Shown here in pieces: positions 1 through 6,743 of a stretch of 11,828 bases of DNA; position 1 is the first letter of the stretch, and the number at the start of each line of letters is the position of its first letter. The stretch is taken from positions 1 through 11,828 of the forward strand of contig CAYWMP010000184.1 in assembly GCA_964459445.1 (NCBI GenBank), written 5' to 3'. This stretch comes from CAYWMP01 sp964459445. GTDB taxonomy: Bacteria > Desulfobacterota > DSM-4660 > Desulfatiglandales > HGW-15. Below the pieces are notes generated by a model. The model saw only the letters and a list, made by a program, of their open reading frames with translations. It had not been told where the DNA came from and searched no databases. The translations under genes were made by a program, and so were the position numbers.

Positions 1-398
1 TGGCACTTTATACAACCGAAGTCATGGGTGTCGCTGATGAGTTCAATACCCTTGTGGCAACTGAGGCATTTGCTCCCCTTTGTGGCGGCCTTGGCGCCGG
101 CAAAGACCTTATCCATGGGAAACCTGATCTTGAAATACTCATCAACGAGCACATGCCCGCGGGGACCGTCGTAGGCAAAGGGAACCCCCTCCGGCGTGAT
201 CTTCATCCCATCCTTTATTTTTTCGAATCTACGGGGGGTCTTGAAGTCGGACAGCTCATCAAACTTCTTGAGGGGGTATTTCTTGCCGGCGATCTCAACC
301 GTCTTTTCCTCAGCCAAGGTCGTCATCACAGGACTGGTGAAGACCAGAGCCCCAACCATTAAACAGAGAACAGCTGTCAGTATATGGCTGCTTTTCAT
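1..398 (-). CDS. Multiheme c-type cytochrome, 3' end beyond the window
   Basis: The first 132 codons of an exported cytochrome c are visible; the gene continues past the left edge. A Sec-type signal peptide is seen (basic start, hydrophobic residues about 6-25, possible cleavage after Ala29 in TTLA-EEK). After about 80 residues without Cys come two heme c motifs, C111-LSCH and C129-IKCH, the second cut by the window edge. The close spacing suggests more hemes follow. The start at 398 is supported by a near-perfect Shine-Dalgarno (GGAGGTG, complement of 404-410) at good spacing. The ATG overlaps the TGA of the upstream 12-heme gene (ATGA, 395-398), so the two are probably translationally coupled and their products may form one periplasmic complex. 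The total heme number and exact family cannot be told from this fragment. Confidence 0.85.
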   Translation of the reverse strand, partial: MKSSHILTAVLCLMVGALVFTSPVMTTLAEEKTVEIAGKKYPLKKFDELSDFKTPRRFEKIKDGMKITPEGVPFAYDGPRGHVLVDEYFKIRFPMDKVFAGAKAATKGSKCLSCHKGIELISDTHDFGCIKC

Positions 399-2731
399 GG
401 CTTCACCTCCTCCCTCGACCTGGGTCGCAAGGCGGTTTTTATCCCGACATTATCAGGCTTCTTCTGTTTAACTGCCGCCTCCTTAAGGGCCTCCTTGACA
501 TAGTTGTCCTTCTGGCACTTGGTGGAGAAATCCACATAGGCCTTGTAGATGTCCTGGAAGATTGGATCGTCGTAACCGTCGTGACAGGCCAGGCAGTTGC
601 CCACCTTGAGTATCCTGTTTATTTCGGCCTGATTAAAGGGCCTGGAACCGATGTGCGATGTAGAGGCTACCTGATTGCCCTGGGGCGTGACCATCACCTC
701 TAATGGAAATCCGAGGTTCACGCCGGACCTTTCCGTTTCATAGGTAAATTTCATTCGGTCCTTCTTCCCGGATGGATCAGGATCAATGCTGAGTTTGCCG
801 AAACCCAATCCAAGGGTTTTGGGATTCAGGTGGCAGTCTTCACAGGTACGGACTTCGGTTCGGATGGTATGGGTAAAAATAGGATTAATCGACATACTGC
901 TGTAGCCCTCGGCAGACTGAAAATGGTAGTTGTCCCAGTCACCCATGATTTTCCCATCGTTGGAAACAGCCGTGAATTGAACCTGACAGCCCGGTATGTA
1001 GGTCGTTACCAGGCCTTTTGCTCCGATTCCCAAGGGAGGTTCCTCATACCGCACAAAGCTCCGGAACTCGGGCCATTTCCCATAGCTCTTTTTCCCGGTC
1101 AGTTTGTCCTTCCCTTTTCCGGTCTGGTTATAATAGTCGTGGCAGCCATAGCACTGGGAAGTGTGGCGAGCATGGCAGGTCCAGCACTCCATCCTCTCCT
1201 GGTGCTGCGGAATGGAATGAATCCCCTTTTTGCCCGTTATCACAGAGGAGAGGTGTTCTCGGCCGTCGAACTTGCTGATAAGGATCACTTCCCCATCAAT
1301 GACCTTTACATTGGTGTACTTGTTACCCCGGCCGCTCACCACCATCTCATCACCGACTTTGTTCTCATAATTGGGAGAGACGCTGCCCAAGCGGACAACC
1401 CTGTCCTTGGGGTCGGTGACCTTGGTGGTCTTTATTCCCTCCTTATAGGTGCCGTGGCAGTCCTGGCACCGCGTTTCGAATTGTTCGTGCTTTTTAGAGT
1501 AAAGATTGCCGTCACCCATGGTGTCAAATTGGGTGTGGCAGTCGATACACTCCATGCCTTTCTCGTAATGGATGTCCATCATGGGGGTGTTGTAGTATTT
1601 GCCGTGGAATTTTTGGTCTGAATGTTTGCCTTCCATGAAGGGCGTGCCATAGAAGTCAGACTCTACACGTCCTTCGTAGCTCACGCCGGTTCTGCCGCCC
1701 CGGTTATGACAGTGAATACACTGGGTGGCCGGAATGGCGGTGCTGATCTGGTGGAGTTTCCCGTGGCCCGGCTCATCCTTTGGGATGGTGGGATCGTCGC
1801 CCTTGTATAGGCCGTCATTATCGTAGAGGTAGTGACAGGCCGCACATCCCTGGGCCCGATAGTCCGCAGGGGCCTGTTTCCCTTCATTCCAGAAATGACA
1901 ACGGGCGCAGGATTTTCGCCACTGGCTGTCGGCATTCTCGCCGGAGATCTTCATGGGATTGCCCATATCGTCGACCGTAATGGGATTACCCTCTTTGTCG
2001 GTCGGCAAGTCCTTGGCACTCATCACCGGCACGGTGTCGAGCTTTTTCTGTGCGCCTCGGTGGGCAGGAACATAGTCATCATCTACCACTCCCACACCGG
2101 AAAAAGAGGCGAGCTTTGATTCCTGGGCAGCGTATTGGAATCGCAGGGCACTGAGTATTCCGGACTGAAGCCCCATAATCGTCATACGAACCCTGTGAAC
2201 ATGATTTCGATCCCACTGCTCGTTCCCGGCATGACATCCCGCAGTCCCGCAGGTCTTTTGCACGATGCGGAGATTGGATGGGTTTCGTTTCCCCTTTGAG
2301 GAACGGGAGGCAATCATGGTCTCATGGGCTTCTTCCTTGTTCAGGCTTTCGCCCTTTCCACCATGGCAGAGGGTGCATCCATAGGTATCCGTGGGATGAA
2401 AGGCACTGAACTGCTCAATACCGTCGTGGCATGTCAGACAGCGCTCCACCACCTTTCCCCTCTTTGCCTTGTGGGGGAGTTTCTCATCATCAATGATCGA
2501 CTCCTTGACCTCCAGCTTTTTTGTGAGCCAGAAGCTTCTTTTGTGCGGCTGCTTTTCAGCCATCTGTTCGTTGTATCTTTGTTGCCAAACCTTCCACTCT
2601 TCCGTTTCATCCGCCGCGACGGCTGCACTGTTTGTTGTATTATAATAGGTTGAGAATACCACAAGACAGACCACAGCCAATGGAATGAGAAGAGCGGGAT
2701 GCCCTAGCCAATACTTCCACCTTGATCTCAT
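395..2731 (-). CDS. Membrane-anchored or exported dodecaheme cytochrome c
   Basis: A 778-residue periplasmic electron carrier. One hydrophobic segment at about residues 12-29 follows a basic start; it may be a retained anchor or a signal peptide cleaved near AAVAA-DE (about 40). I count eleven CxxCH motifs (C98, C119, C275, C296, C338, C395, C422, C516, C527, C630, C713) plus one CX4CH at C161-C166-H167, so twelve potential hemes. Many extra His residues could act as distal ligands. There is no catalytic signature I can name, so a wire-like role in passing electrons from the Rieske/cytb complex to a terminal acceptor is inference. Start: ATG at 2731 with AGGGGG six bases upstream. It is the first gene of its unit, preceded by a 242-bp leader carrying one copy of the shared repeat element, and it overlaps the next cytochrome gene by 4 bp. 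Confidence 0.88.
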   Translation of the reverse strand: MRSRWKYWLGHPALLIPLAVVCLVVFSTYYNTTNSAAVAADETEEWKVWQQRYNEQMAEKQPHKRSFWLTKKLEVKESIIDDEKLPHKAKRGKVVERCLTCHDGIEQFSAFHPTDTYGCTLCHGGKGESLNKEEAHETMIASRSSKGKRNPSNLRIVQKTCGTAGCHAGNEQWDRNHVHRVRMTIMGLQSGILSALRFQYAAQESKLASFSGVGVVDDDYVPAHRGAQKKLDTVPVMSAKDLPTDKEGNPITVDDMGNPMKISGENADSQWRKSCARCHFWNEGKQAPADYRAQGCAACHYLYDNDGLYKGDDPTIPKDEPGHGKLHQISTAIPATQCIHCHNRGGRTGVSYEGRVESDFYGTPFMEGKHSDQKFHGKYYNTPMMDIHYEKGMECIDCHTQFDTMGDGNLYSKKHEQFETRCQDCHGTYKEGIKTTKVTDPKDRVVRLGSVSPNYENKVGDEMVVSGRGNKYTNVKVIDGEVILISKFDGREHLSSVITGKKGIHSIPQHQERMECWTCHARHTSQCYGCHDYYNQTGKGKDKLTGKKSYGKWPEFRSFVRYEEPPLGIGAKGLVTTYIPGCQVQFTAVSNDGKIMGDWDNYHFQSAEGYSSMSINPIFTHTIRTEVRTCEDCHLNPKTLGLGFGKLSIDPDPSGKKDRMKFTYETERSGVNLGFPLEVMVTPQGNQVASTSHIGSRPFNQAEINRILKVGNCLACHDGYDDPIFQDIYKAYVDFSTKCQKDNYVKEALKEAAVKQKKPDNVGIKTALRPRSREEVKP

Positions 2732-2774
2732 AAGATCCCCCTAATGATGAAGAGAATGTGAGTAGAAAAGGTGA

Positions 2775-2827
2775 GAAACTCTAATAACGCGTTATGATAT
2801 AAAGATGCCTATTTTGAAACTCTAATA
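2775..2827. repeat. Two 12-bp direct repeats around a 12-bp palindrome in the 12-heme gene leader
   Basis: GAAACTCTAATA occurs exactly twice, at 2775-2786 and 2816-2827, 41 bp apart (about four helical turns). The perfect palindrome ATAACGCGTTAT lies at 2784-2795, overlapping the end of the first repeat. All lie between the shared repeat element (2869-2914) and the start codon of the 12-heme gene at 2731, so they could be binding sites for a second regulator of this unit. The DNA here is AT-rich and a sigma-70-like promoter on the minus strand is plausible, but I cannot place one firmly. Confidence 0.5.
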
Positions 2828-2868
2828 TATTAAGAAAAGTATCCCATTTTTAGAGAAATGTGTGGCCG

Positions 2869-2914
2869 GAATAAATACCGTGAATCAGGTATATTTGAAT
2901 CCATAATTGGGGAT
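2869..2914 (-). promoter_or_regulatory. Shared operator-like element, copy A (12-heme unit)
   Basis: This copy contains the dyad ATACC (2875-2879), an 8-bp spacer, GGTAT (2888-2892), and GGGGATA (2909-2915) at the far end. It matches copies B and C upstream of the Rieske and cytochrome b genes, with the half-sites and spacer length kept. The third half-site is degraded here and the right part is one base shorter. It lies 137 bp before the start codon of the 12-heme gene and has the same orientation towards its gene as the other two copies. No known regulator consensus fits it in my reading. Confidence 0.6.
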
Positions 2915-2973
2915 AATGGCGTCGGGTTGTGTATTTTCTCGAAATATTACAGCTTTCGTCTGAATCTTGAATC

Positions 2974-3423
2974 CTATCGGCTCGCACCAGCCGCTGAGCA
3001 CTTACAGAGATCTCGGAGTTTGAGGATCAGCGATTGTATGCGGACATCCCCAATGGCCGCACCCCAAGGGGGCATCAGGGCGGACTTGGATATCCCTTTG
3101 CCTCCCATGTTTATGACATCGAATAGTTTTTCGTCTGTCCGTGTAGACATGAACTTTGGATCTATATGATTCGCAGGTTTTACGAAGAGATTCCTGGCAT
3201 TGGGACCTTTTCCGTCGCCCTTTACCCCGTGACAGAGCGTGCAATACCAGTTGTAGGTCTTGGTTCCCAGCTCCAGACTGGGCTCCAGGGGTGCTTCTTG
3301 TCCCTTTAGGACTTCCTTCTCAGCCCCCTGAATTTGGCCGATAAGGAGCACCACCGCAATAAGGGCAACCAGGAGCACGCCCACAGCTTTATGTTTTGAG
3401 CCTTCAGAAACGATCATATCCAT
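2974..3423 (-). CDS. Small monoheme class I cytochrome c
   Basis: About 149 residues: an N-terminal hydrophobic segment (about 13-33, signal peptide or anchor), one heme motif CTLCH near residue 61-65, and a downstream MPPWG whose Met is the likely sixth heme ligand. This is the standard layout of a small periplasmic cytochrome c. The C-terminus carries an unusual C-K-C pair of unknown role. It starts 7 bp after the stop of the 8-heme gene. The Shine-Dalgarno (GAAGGG) is rather close to the ATG at 3423 and better spaced for an ATG two codons later (3417), so the start is uncertain by two residues. The longer in-frame extension to 3510 overlaps the upstream gene and has no support. It probably shuttles electrons between the complex and other carriers; the partner is not known. 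Confidence 0.85.
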   Translation of the reverse strand: MDMIVSEGSKHKAVGVLLVALIAVVLLIGQIQGAEKEVLKGQEAPLEPSLELGTKTYNWYCTLCHGVKGDGKGPNARNLFVKPANHIDPKFMSTRTDEKLFDVINMGGKGISKSALMPPWGAAIGDVRIQSLILKLRDLCKCSAAGASR

Positions 3424-3430
3424 CTTCCCT

Positions 3431-5608
3431 TCACTGACCTCTATAGGACGGGGGGGGCTCACCGGCCCGTTTTGCCAGTAGCTCATCCTGCCACCGACGG
3501 CGCATTTCATCCCAAACGCTCGGCGGGACCTCCTTAAAGCTCATGATCAGGTCACTCAGCAATACCAACTCATCGTCGTAGAGTTCGAAATTGGGCATTC
3601 GTGCATCCGGAATGAACTTCTGAGGATTCCTGAGCCACTCAATGATCCACTCTTTCCTCAGACGGTCCGAAAGACCGCTTTGATCCGGTCCAATCGACCC
3701 GCCTCGGCCCTTCCAACTGTGGCAGGTGTGACAGGCGAAAAATTTCCAGTACAATCCCCATGCCTTGTCCCGATCCTCCTTCTTTATGGAGTCCTTCTTC
3801 TCTGTAAGGTAATATGGATAAGTGACCTTGTTTCTATTAGTGAAATAGGCCGCAACCGTCTCGGCCTGTTCGGCTGTAAGGCCGAAAGTGGGCATTCTTG
3901 TTGGGAGAGTGTCTTCAGGGCGAATCTTAGTGGGTCCCTGCAGAAAATCCACCATCCATTCCGGGTTTACCCTACTGCCCTCGAAACTCAGCTCGGGTGC
4001 GATAATGCCGCCCTTTTCTCCGATCTTGTGGCAGCCAAGGCAATTGAAATACTCGACAAACAGTTCACCTCTGCTCTGGGCGGAGCCGGGATCATGCAAA
4101 ATCTTAATATATTTCGACAACACGGGCCGATCTCTAAGACTAAGCAGAAAGGTGGATAGTGCTTCGCCCTGCTCTTTGCTAAATCCGAACACCGGCATGA
4201 GGGTCACAATGTTCTCTTCAGGGACGGCAAAGGCCCGAGGCTTCATAACTTTTGTTTGGAGCCAAGCGAGCAGGGTGTGGGGAATATCCGTCTTTGCGAA
4301 GACAAGTTCCTCCAATCTTTTTTCGCCAATACCATTGTGCTCGGGGGCATTGAAGCCCAAGGGAAATTTCGAGATTTCATGGCATCCAGTGCAACCTTTT
4401 TCCTTGGCCAACTTTTCCCCCTTCTCAACCTGTTCAGCCCCACCTAGACCACTCAAAGCTGTCTCACCAATCTGCCCTCTTCGTTTTAGGCTTGAAAGGT
4501 AGGCCACCAACTGCTGGGCCTCCTCATCCTCGATTCGCAGGTTAGGCATGGCGGTCTGGGGCCAATACTTTTTCGGGTCTTTCACCCAATCAAAAATCCA
4601 GTCAGGGGATGCCTTTTCCCCAACGCGACTGAGGTCAGGCGCAAAGTCTTCACCTTTATCCGTTATCTTGTGACAGCCGAGGCAACCCAGATCTTCCAGG
4701 GTTTTCCTTCCTTCGGTTTGGGCTTTTGGATCCCCCAGGAGGGCACGTGCTTTGGAGTTGCTTGGCAAAGAAGACTTTAGGCTCAAAAGGTAAGCCGTGA
4801 TCTCTAGGATCTCCTGTTTTTTTAGCTCGAAGTCCGGCATCTTTGTTTTTGGTAGGTAGTCTTTGGGTTTGGTCAACCAATAGTCGATCCAGGATGCTCG
4901 GGTTTTAGCCGCAATATTGGTGAGAATCGGACCTATGCGCTCGGGCCTTTGGAACCCCTCCAGGACATGGCAGCCTCGGCAATGATTTGTCAAATACAAG
5001 GTTCGAGCTTTGGAGAAAACCGGCGCTTCTTCTAATACCGCTTCGGCCGGGATGTCGCTCCGCATAGGGTGACATGCGGTACAAGATGCCTCGGCAAAGT
5101 GTCCTCTGAGCAGGGGACTCAACCAGTTCTCTACCTCCCCGTGCGCAGCCTCGGTTTCCAGAGCCATGCCCTGTCCATCGTGACAACTAACACAGCCAAA
5201 CTTCTCTACCGGGTGTCTTTCCGGATCCAGATATTTCCCGGGGTGCGTACGATAGGGTTCATCTGCCTTGGCAAACCGGGCATATTCCACCCCTTGGTGA
5301 CAAGTCATGCAGCGGTCGGCAATATTGAAGTCTTTGAGCCACAGCTGCTGAATTTTGGGCCGCTTTTGGGCGATGTTTTGTTGACGCCCCTCCAACAATT
5401 CGATTCTTTTCTTTTCCTCTTCACCAAGAGGCCCCTTTTGAAGCTTTGACAATTCCGCCACGGTCAGCTCGGCATCCAGCTTAGTAAAGGCACGTTGATA
5501 GCTTTTCCAGGGCCGGTCGTATTCAGCCCATAGGGCCCATCCAATAACACCCAATAGGATTAGGCAGAAACACAAATTCACCAGACTTTTCTTTGGGGTT
5601 AGCCTCAT
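3431..5608 (-). CDS. Eight-heme modular cytochrome c of a Rieske/cytb complex
   Basis: A 725-residue protein with an N-terminal membrane segment (about 8-28), a charged helical linker, and eight CxxCH motifs. Hemes at C100, C139 and C176 form an N-terminal tri-heme part. The remaining five (C210, C309, C406, C523, C626) each head a cytochrome c domain of about 100 residues with a downstream Met-Pro (M257, M354, M471, M572, M671) as probable sixth ligand. The repeated pattern, including the W-I-x-x-W-L/V-K-x-P-x-K segment, suggests duplication of one monoheme domain. Encoded 49 bp after the Rieske gene in the same direction, it is the likely replacement for cytochrome c1 or f, taking electrons from the Rieske cluster. 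Start at 5608 is preceded by GAGAGG. The assignment to the complex rests on gene context; heme and domain counts are read directly. Confidence 0.88.
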   Translation of the reverse strand: MRLTPKKSLVNLCFCLILLGVIGWALWAEYDRPWKSYQRAFTKLDAELTVAELSKLQKGPLGEEEKKRIELLEGRQQNIAQKRPKIQQLWLKDFNIADRCMTCHQGVEYARFAKADEPYRTHPGKYLDPERHPVEKFGCVSCHDGQGMALETEAAHGEVENWLSPLLRGHFAEASCTACHPMRSDIPAEAVLEEAPVFSKARTLYLTNHCRGCHVLEGFQRPERIGPILTNIAAKTRASWIDYWLTKPKDYLPKTKMPDFELKKQEILEITAYLLSLKSSLPSNSKARALLGDPKAQTEGRKTLEDLGCLGCHKITDKGEDFAPDLSRVGEKASPDWIFDWVKDPKKYWPQTAMPNLRIEDEEAQQLVAYLSSLKRRGQIGETALSGLGGAEQVEKGEKLAKEKGCTGCHEISKFPLGFNAPEHNGIGEKRLEELVFAKTDIPHTLLAWLQTKVMKPRAFAVPEENIVTLMPVFGFSKEQGEALSTFLLSLRDRPVLSKYIKILHDPGSAQSRGELFVEYFNCLGCHKIGEKGGIIAPELSFEGSRVNPEWMVDFLQGPTKIRPEDTLPTRMPTFGLTAEQAETVAAYFTNRNKVTYPYYLTEKKDSIKKEDRDKAWGLYWKFFACHTCHSWKGRGGSIGPDQSGLSDRLRKEWIIEWLRNPQKFIPDARMPNFELYDDELVLLSDLIMSFKEVPPSVWDEMRRRWQDELLAKRAGEPPPSYRGQ

Positions 5609-5657
5609 ACTCAGCCTCTCAGATCAACAATTTTTACCTTTTCCGGGTAGGGCAGGA

Positions 5658-6236
5658 CTATACATTTACATAAGCCTTGTTGTTGTCGAACTCTTTGAAA
5701 GTATAGAGTTTGCTTTTGTCCACTACGATGCGTCCGTCTTCCATTTGGTAGATCTCATATCTATCCATGGGCCTGGGAGCAGGACCGGCAAAATTCACAC
5801 CGTTGCTGTAATATCTGCTGCCGTGGCAGGGACATCTAAAGGTGCTATCTTCAGAAAACAACCTGGGTGTACACCCGAGATGGGTACATTTTCCAAAAAT
5901 GGCGTAAATACGGCGCTGCTCACGAACGATCCAGGCCCGGTGTTCCTCCATGTATTTGCCGCTGATGCTCACAACCCCATGTTGATCTGGACTTCCTTCG
6001 GGATAGTCTCCCAAGGTGCCTATCTTGAAAGCTGTGGGAAGCTCAAAGAGGATGCGAGGGTAGAAGAACCGGATAATTCCTGCGGATGAGATACCTAAGG
6101 CTGCGAATAGTGCACCCCAACCTGCCCGGCGGATGAATTTACGACGGAAAATAGATACTTCGCCACTGCCCCCTTGTGCTGGAACAGACACAGGGTTGGC
6201 TTTAGATGCCGAATTCGTGTCACTGGGCGCATCCAT
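5658..6236 (-). CDS. Rieske 2Fe-2S protein of a cytochrome bc/b6f-type complex
   Basis: A 192-residue Rieske subunit. Both cluster boxes are intact: C117-T-H119-L-G-C122 and C135-P-C137-H138-G-S. C117, H119, C135 and H138 should ligate the 2Fe-2S cluster, and C122-C137 should form the stabilising disulfide. A GPAPR segment follows, as in the family. The N-terminus has a twin-arginine-like run (FRRKFIRR, about 30-37) before one membrane helix (about 42-60), consistent with Tat-dependent insertion. The start at 6236 is chosen because AAGGAG lies at correct spacing; the frame stays open further upstream to 6404, but that stretch is the regulatory repeat. It is the first gene of a minus-strand unit with two cytochromes and is divergent from the cytochrome b genes, with which it should form the quinol-oxidising core. 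Confidence 0.95.
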   Translation of the reverse strand: MDAPSDTNSASKANPVSVPAQGGSGEVSIFRRKFIRRAGWGALFAALGISSAGIIRFFYPRILFELPTAFKIGTLGDYPEGSPDQHGVVSISGKYMEEHRAWIVREQRRIYAIFGKCTHLGCTPRLFSEDSTFRCPCHGSRYYSNGVNFAGPAPRPMDRYEIYQMEDGRIVVDKSKLYTFKEFDNNKAYVNV

Positions 6237-6318
6237 GGGATGTCTCTCCTTTGCGACAATGTATTTGAGAATATTTCTAAAAGGTGTATCTAATATCTTT
6301 ACATTAGTTGATATAGGG

Positions 6319-6365
6319 AAACATATACCGTGAACCGGGTATCTTTCGGTACCCAAATCGGGGAT
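6319..6365 (-). promoter_or_regulatory. Shared operator-like element, copy B (Rieske unit)
   Basis: Dyad ATACC (6325-6329), 8-bp spacer, GGTAT (6338-6342), followed by a third half-site TACCC (6350-6354) and GGGGAT (6360-6365). It matches copy C in inverted orientation at 39 of 47 positions, and the differences fall mainly in the spacer rather than the half-sites. It lies 82 bp upstream of the Rieske start codon. Conservation of half-sites with drifting spacers is the pattern expected for a protein-binding site. Confidence 0.65.
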
Positions 6366-6596
6366 AGTGGGGGGTGCAAAGGCAGAATAGTTCGATCTAG
6401 ACAATCTACTGAAAGCATCGCACTCCGACCGCAGAGCTTAGGCCATGGTCACACTTTTCCCGGATCAGGGACCAGAAAAGGAAGGTTGATGGAGGTCGCA
6501 GGGTGGTTGGGTAACAAGTGGTGCATTATGGCAAGGTTGTGGAATTTGCTATATTAACGCAAAAAAAGGTGTCCTATGCCTTGAAAGCCGTTTTTG
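6366..6596. other. Intergenic segment between the two inverted operator copies, no gene seen
   Basis: About 230 bp lie between copies B and C in the divergent region. Short open frames exist but none has a convincing Shine-Dalgarno or a recognisable product, and those that extend into the flanks overlap real genes. I see no tRNA or clear hairpin-plus-T-run. It may hold upstream activator sites or a small RNA; nothing in the sequence decides this. Confidence 0.5.
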
Positions 6597-6643
6597 ATCC
6601 CCTGTTTGGGTATGGAAAGATACCCTATATACGGTATATGTTT
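6597..6643 (+). promoter_or_regulatory. Shared operator-like element, copy C (cytochrome b unit)
   Basis: Here the element shows two overlapping inverted repeats: GGGTAT-N6-ATACCC (6608-6625, perfect) and ATACC-N8-GGTAT (6620-6637), so three half-sites alternate in direction. The far end carries ATCCCC (6597-6602), the complement of the GGGGAT in the other copies. It lies 100 bp before the cytochrome b start codon and points at its gene in the same sense as copies A and B. Confidence 0.65.
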
Positions 6644-6646
6644 TTC

Positions 6647-6676
6647 TTGTCTGGCCCATTATTTAATAAATATAGG
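6647..6676 (+). promoter_or_regulatory. Possible sigma-70-like promoter for cytochrome b
   Basis: TTGTCT (6647-6652) and TATAGG (6671-6676) with an 18-bp AT-rich spacer begin just after operator copy C. The match is moderate. If used, transcription would start near 6683 with a leader of about 60 bases, and a regulator on copy C would sit directly upstream of the -35 box, as an activator would. Confidence 0.3.
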
Positions 6677-6743
6677 ATTGTTAAAGACATATGCGCACGA
6701 AGCCCCTCTCTTTACTCATCAAACGATAAGGTCGGAGAACAGG

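Noticed and set aside
830..1621. A 263-codon open frame on the plus strand inside the 12-heme gene
   Set aside because: It is fully antisense to a gene with twelve heme motifs, has no Shine-Dalgarno or recognisable domain, and is a codon-usage shadow.
2978..2993. A hairpin at the 3' end of the monoheme gene (CGGCT/AGCCG)
   Set aside because: Short 5-bp stem inside or touching the coding end and no following T run, so not a supported terminator.
6237..6404. N-terminal extension of the Rieske frame to 6404
   Set aside because: It translates the operator element, and the good Shine-Dalgarno sits before the ATG at 6236. The similar peptide in the cytochrome b upstream frame only mirrors the DNA repeat; copy A has an in-frame stop, so the element is not a coding leader.
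6319..6643. A MITE or small transposon with terminal inverted repeats formed by copies B and C
   Set aside because: There is no target-site duplication or transposase. The third copy stands alone in a matching promoter position, and conservation is focused on dyad half-sites, so regulation explains it better.
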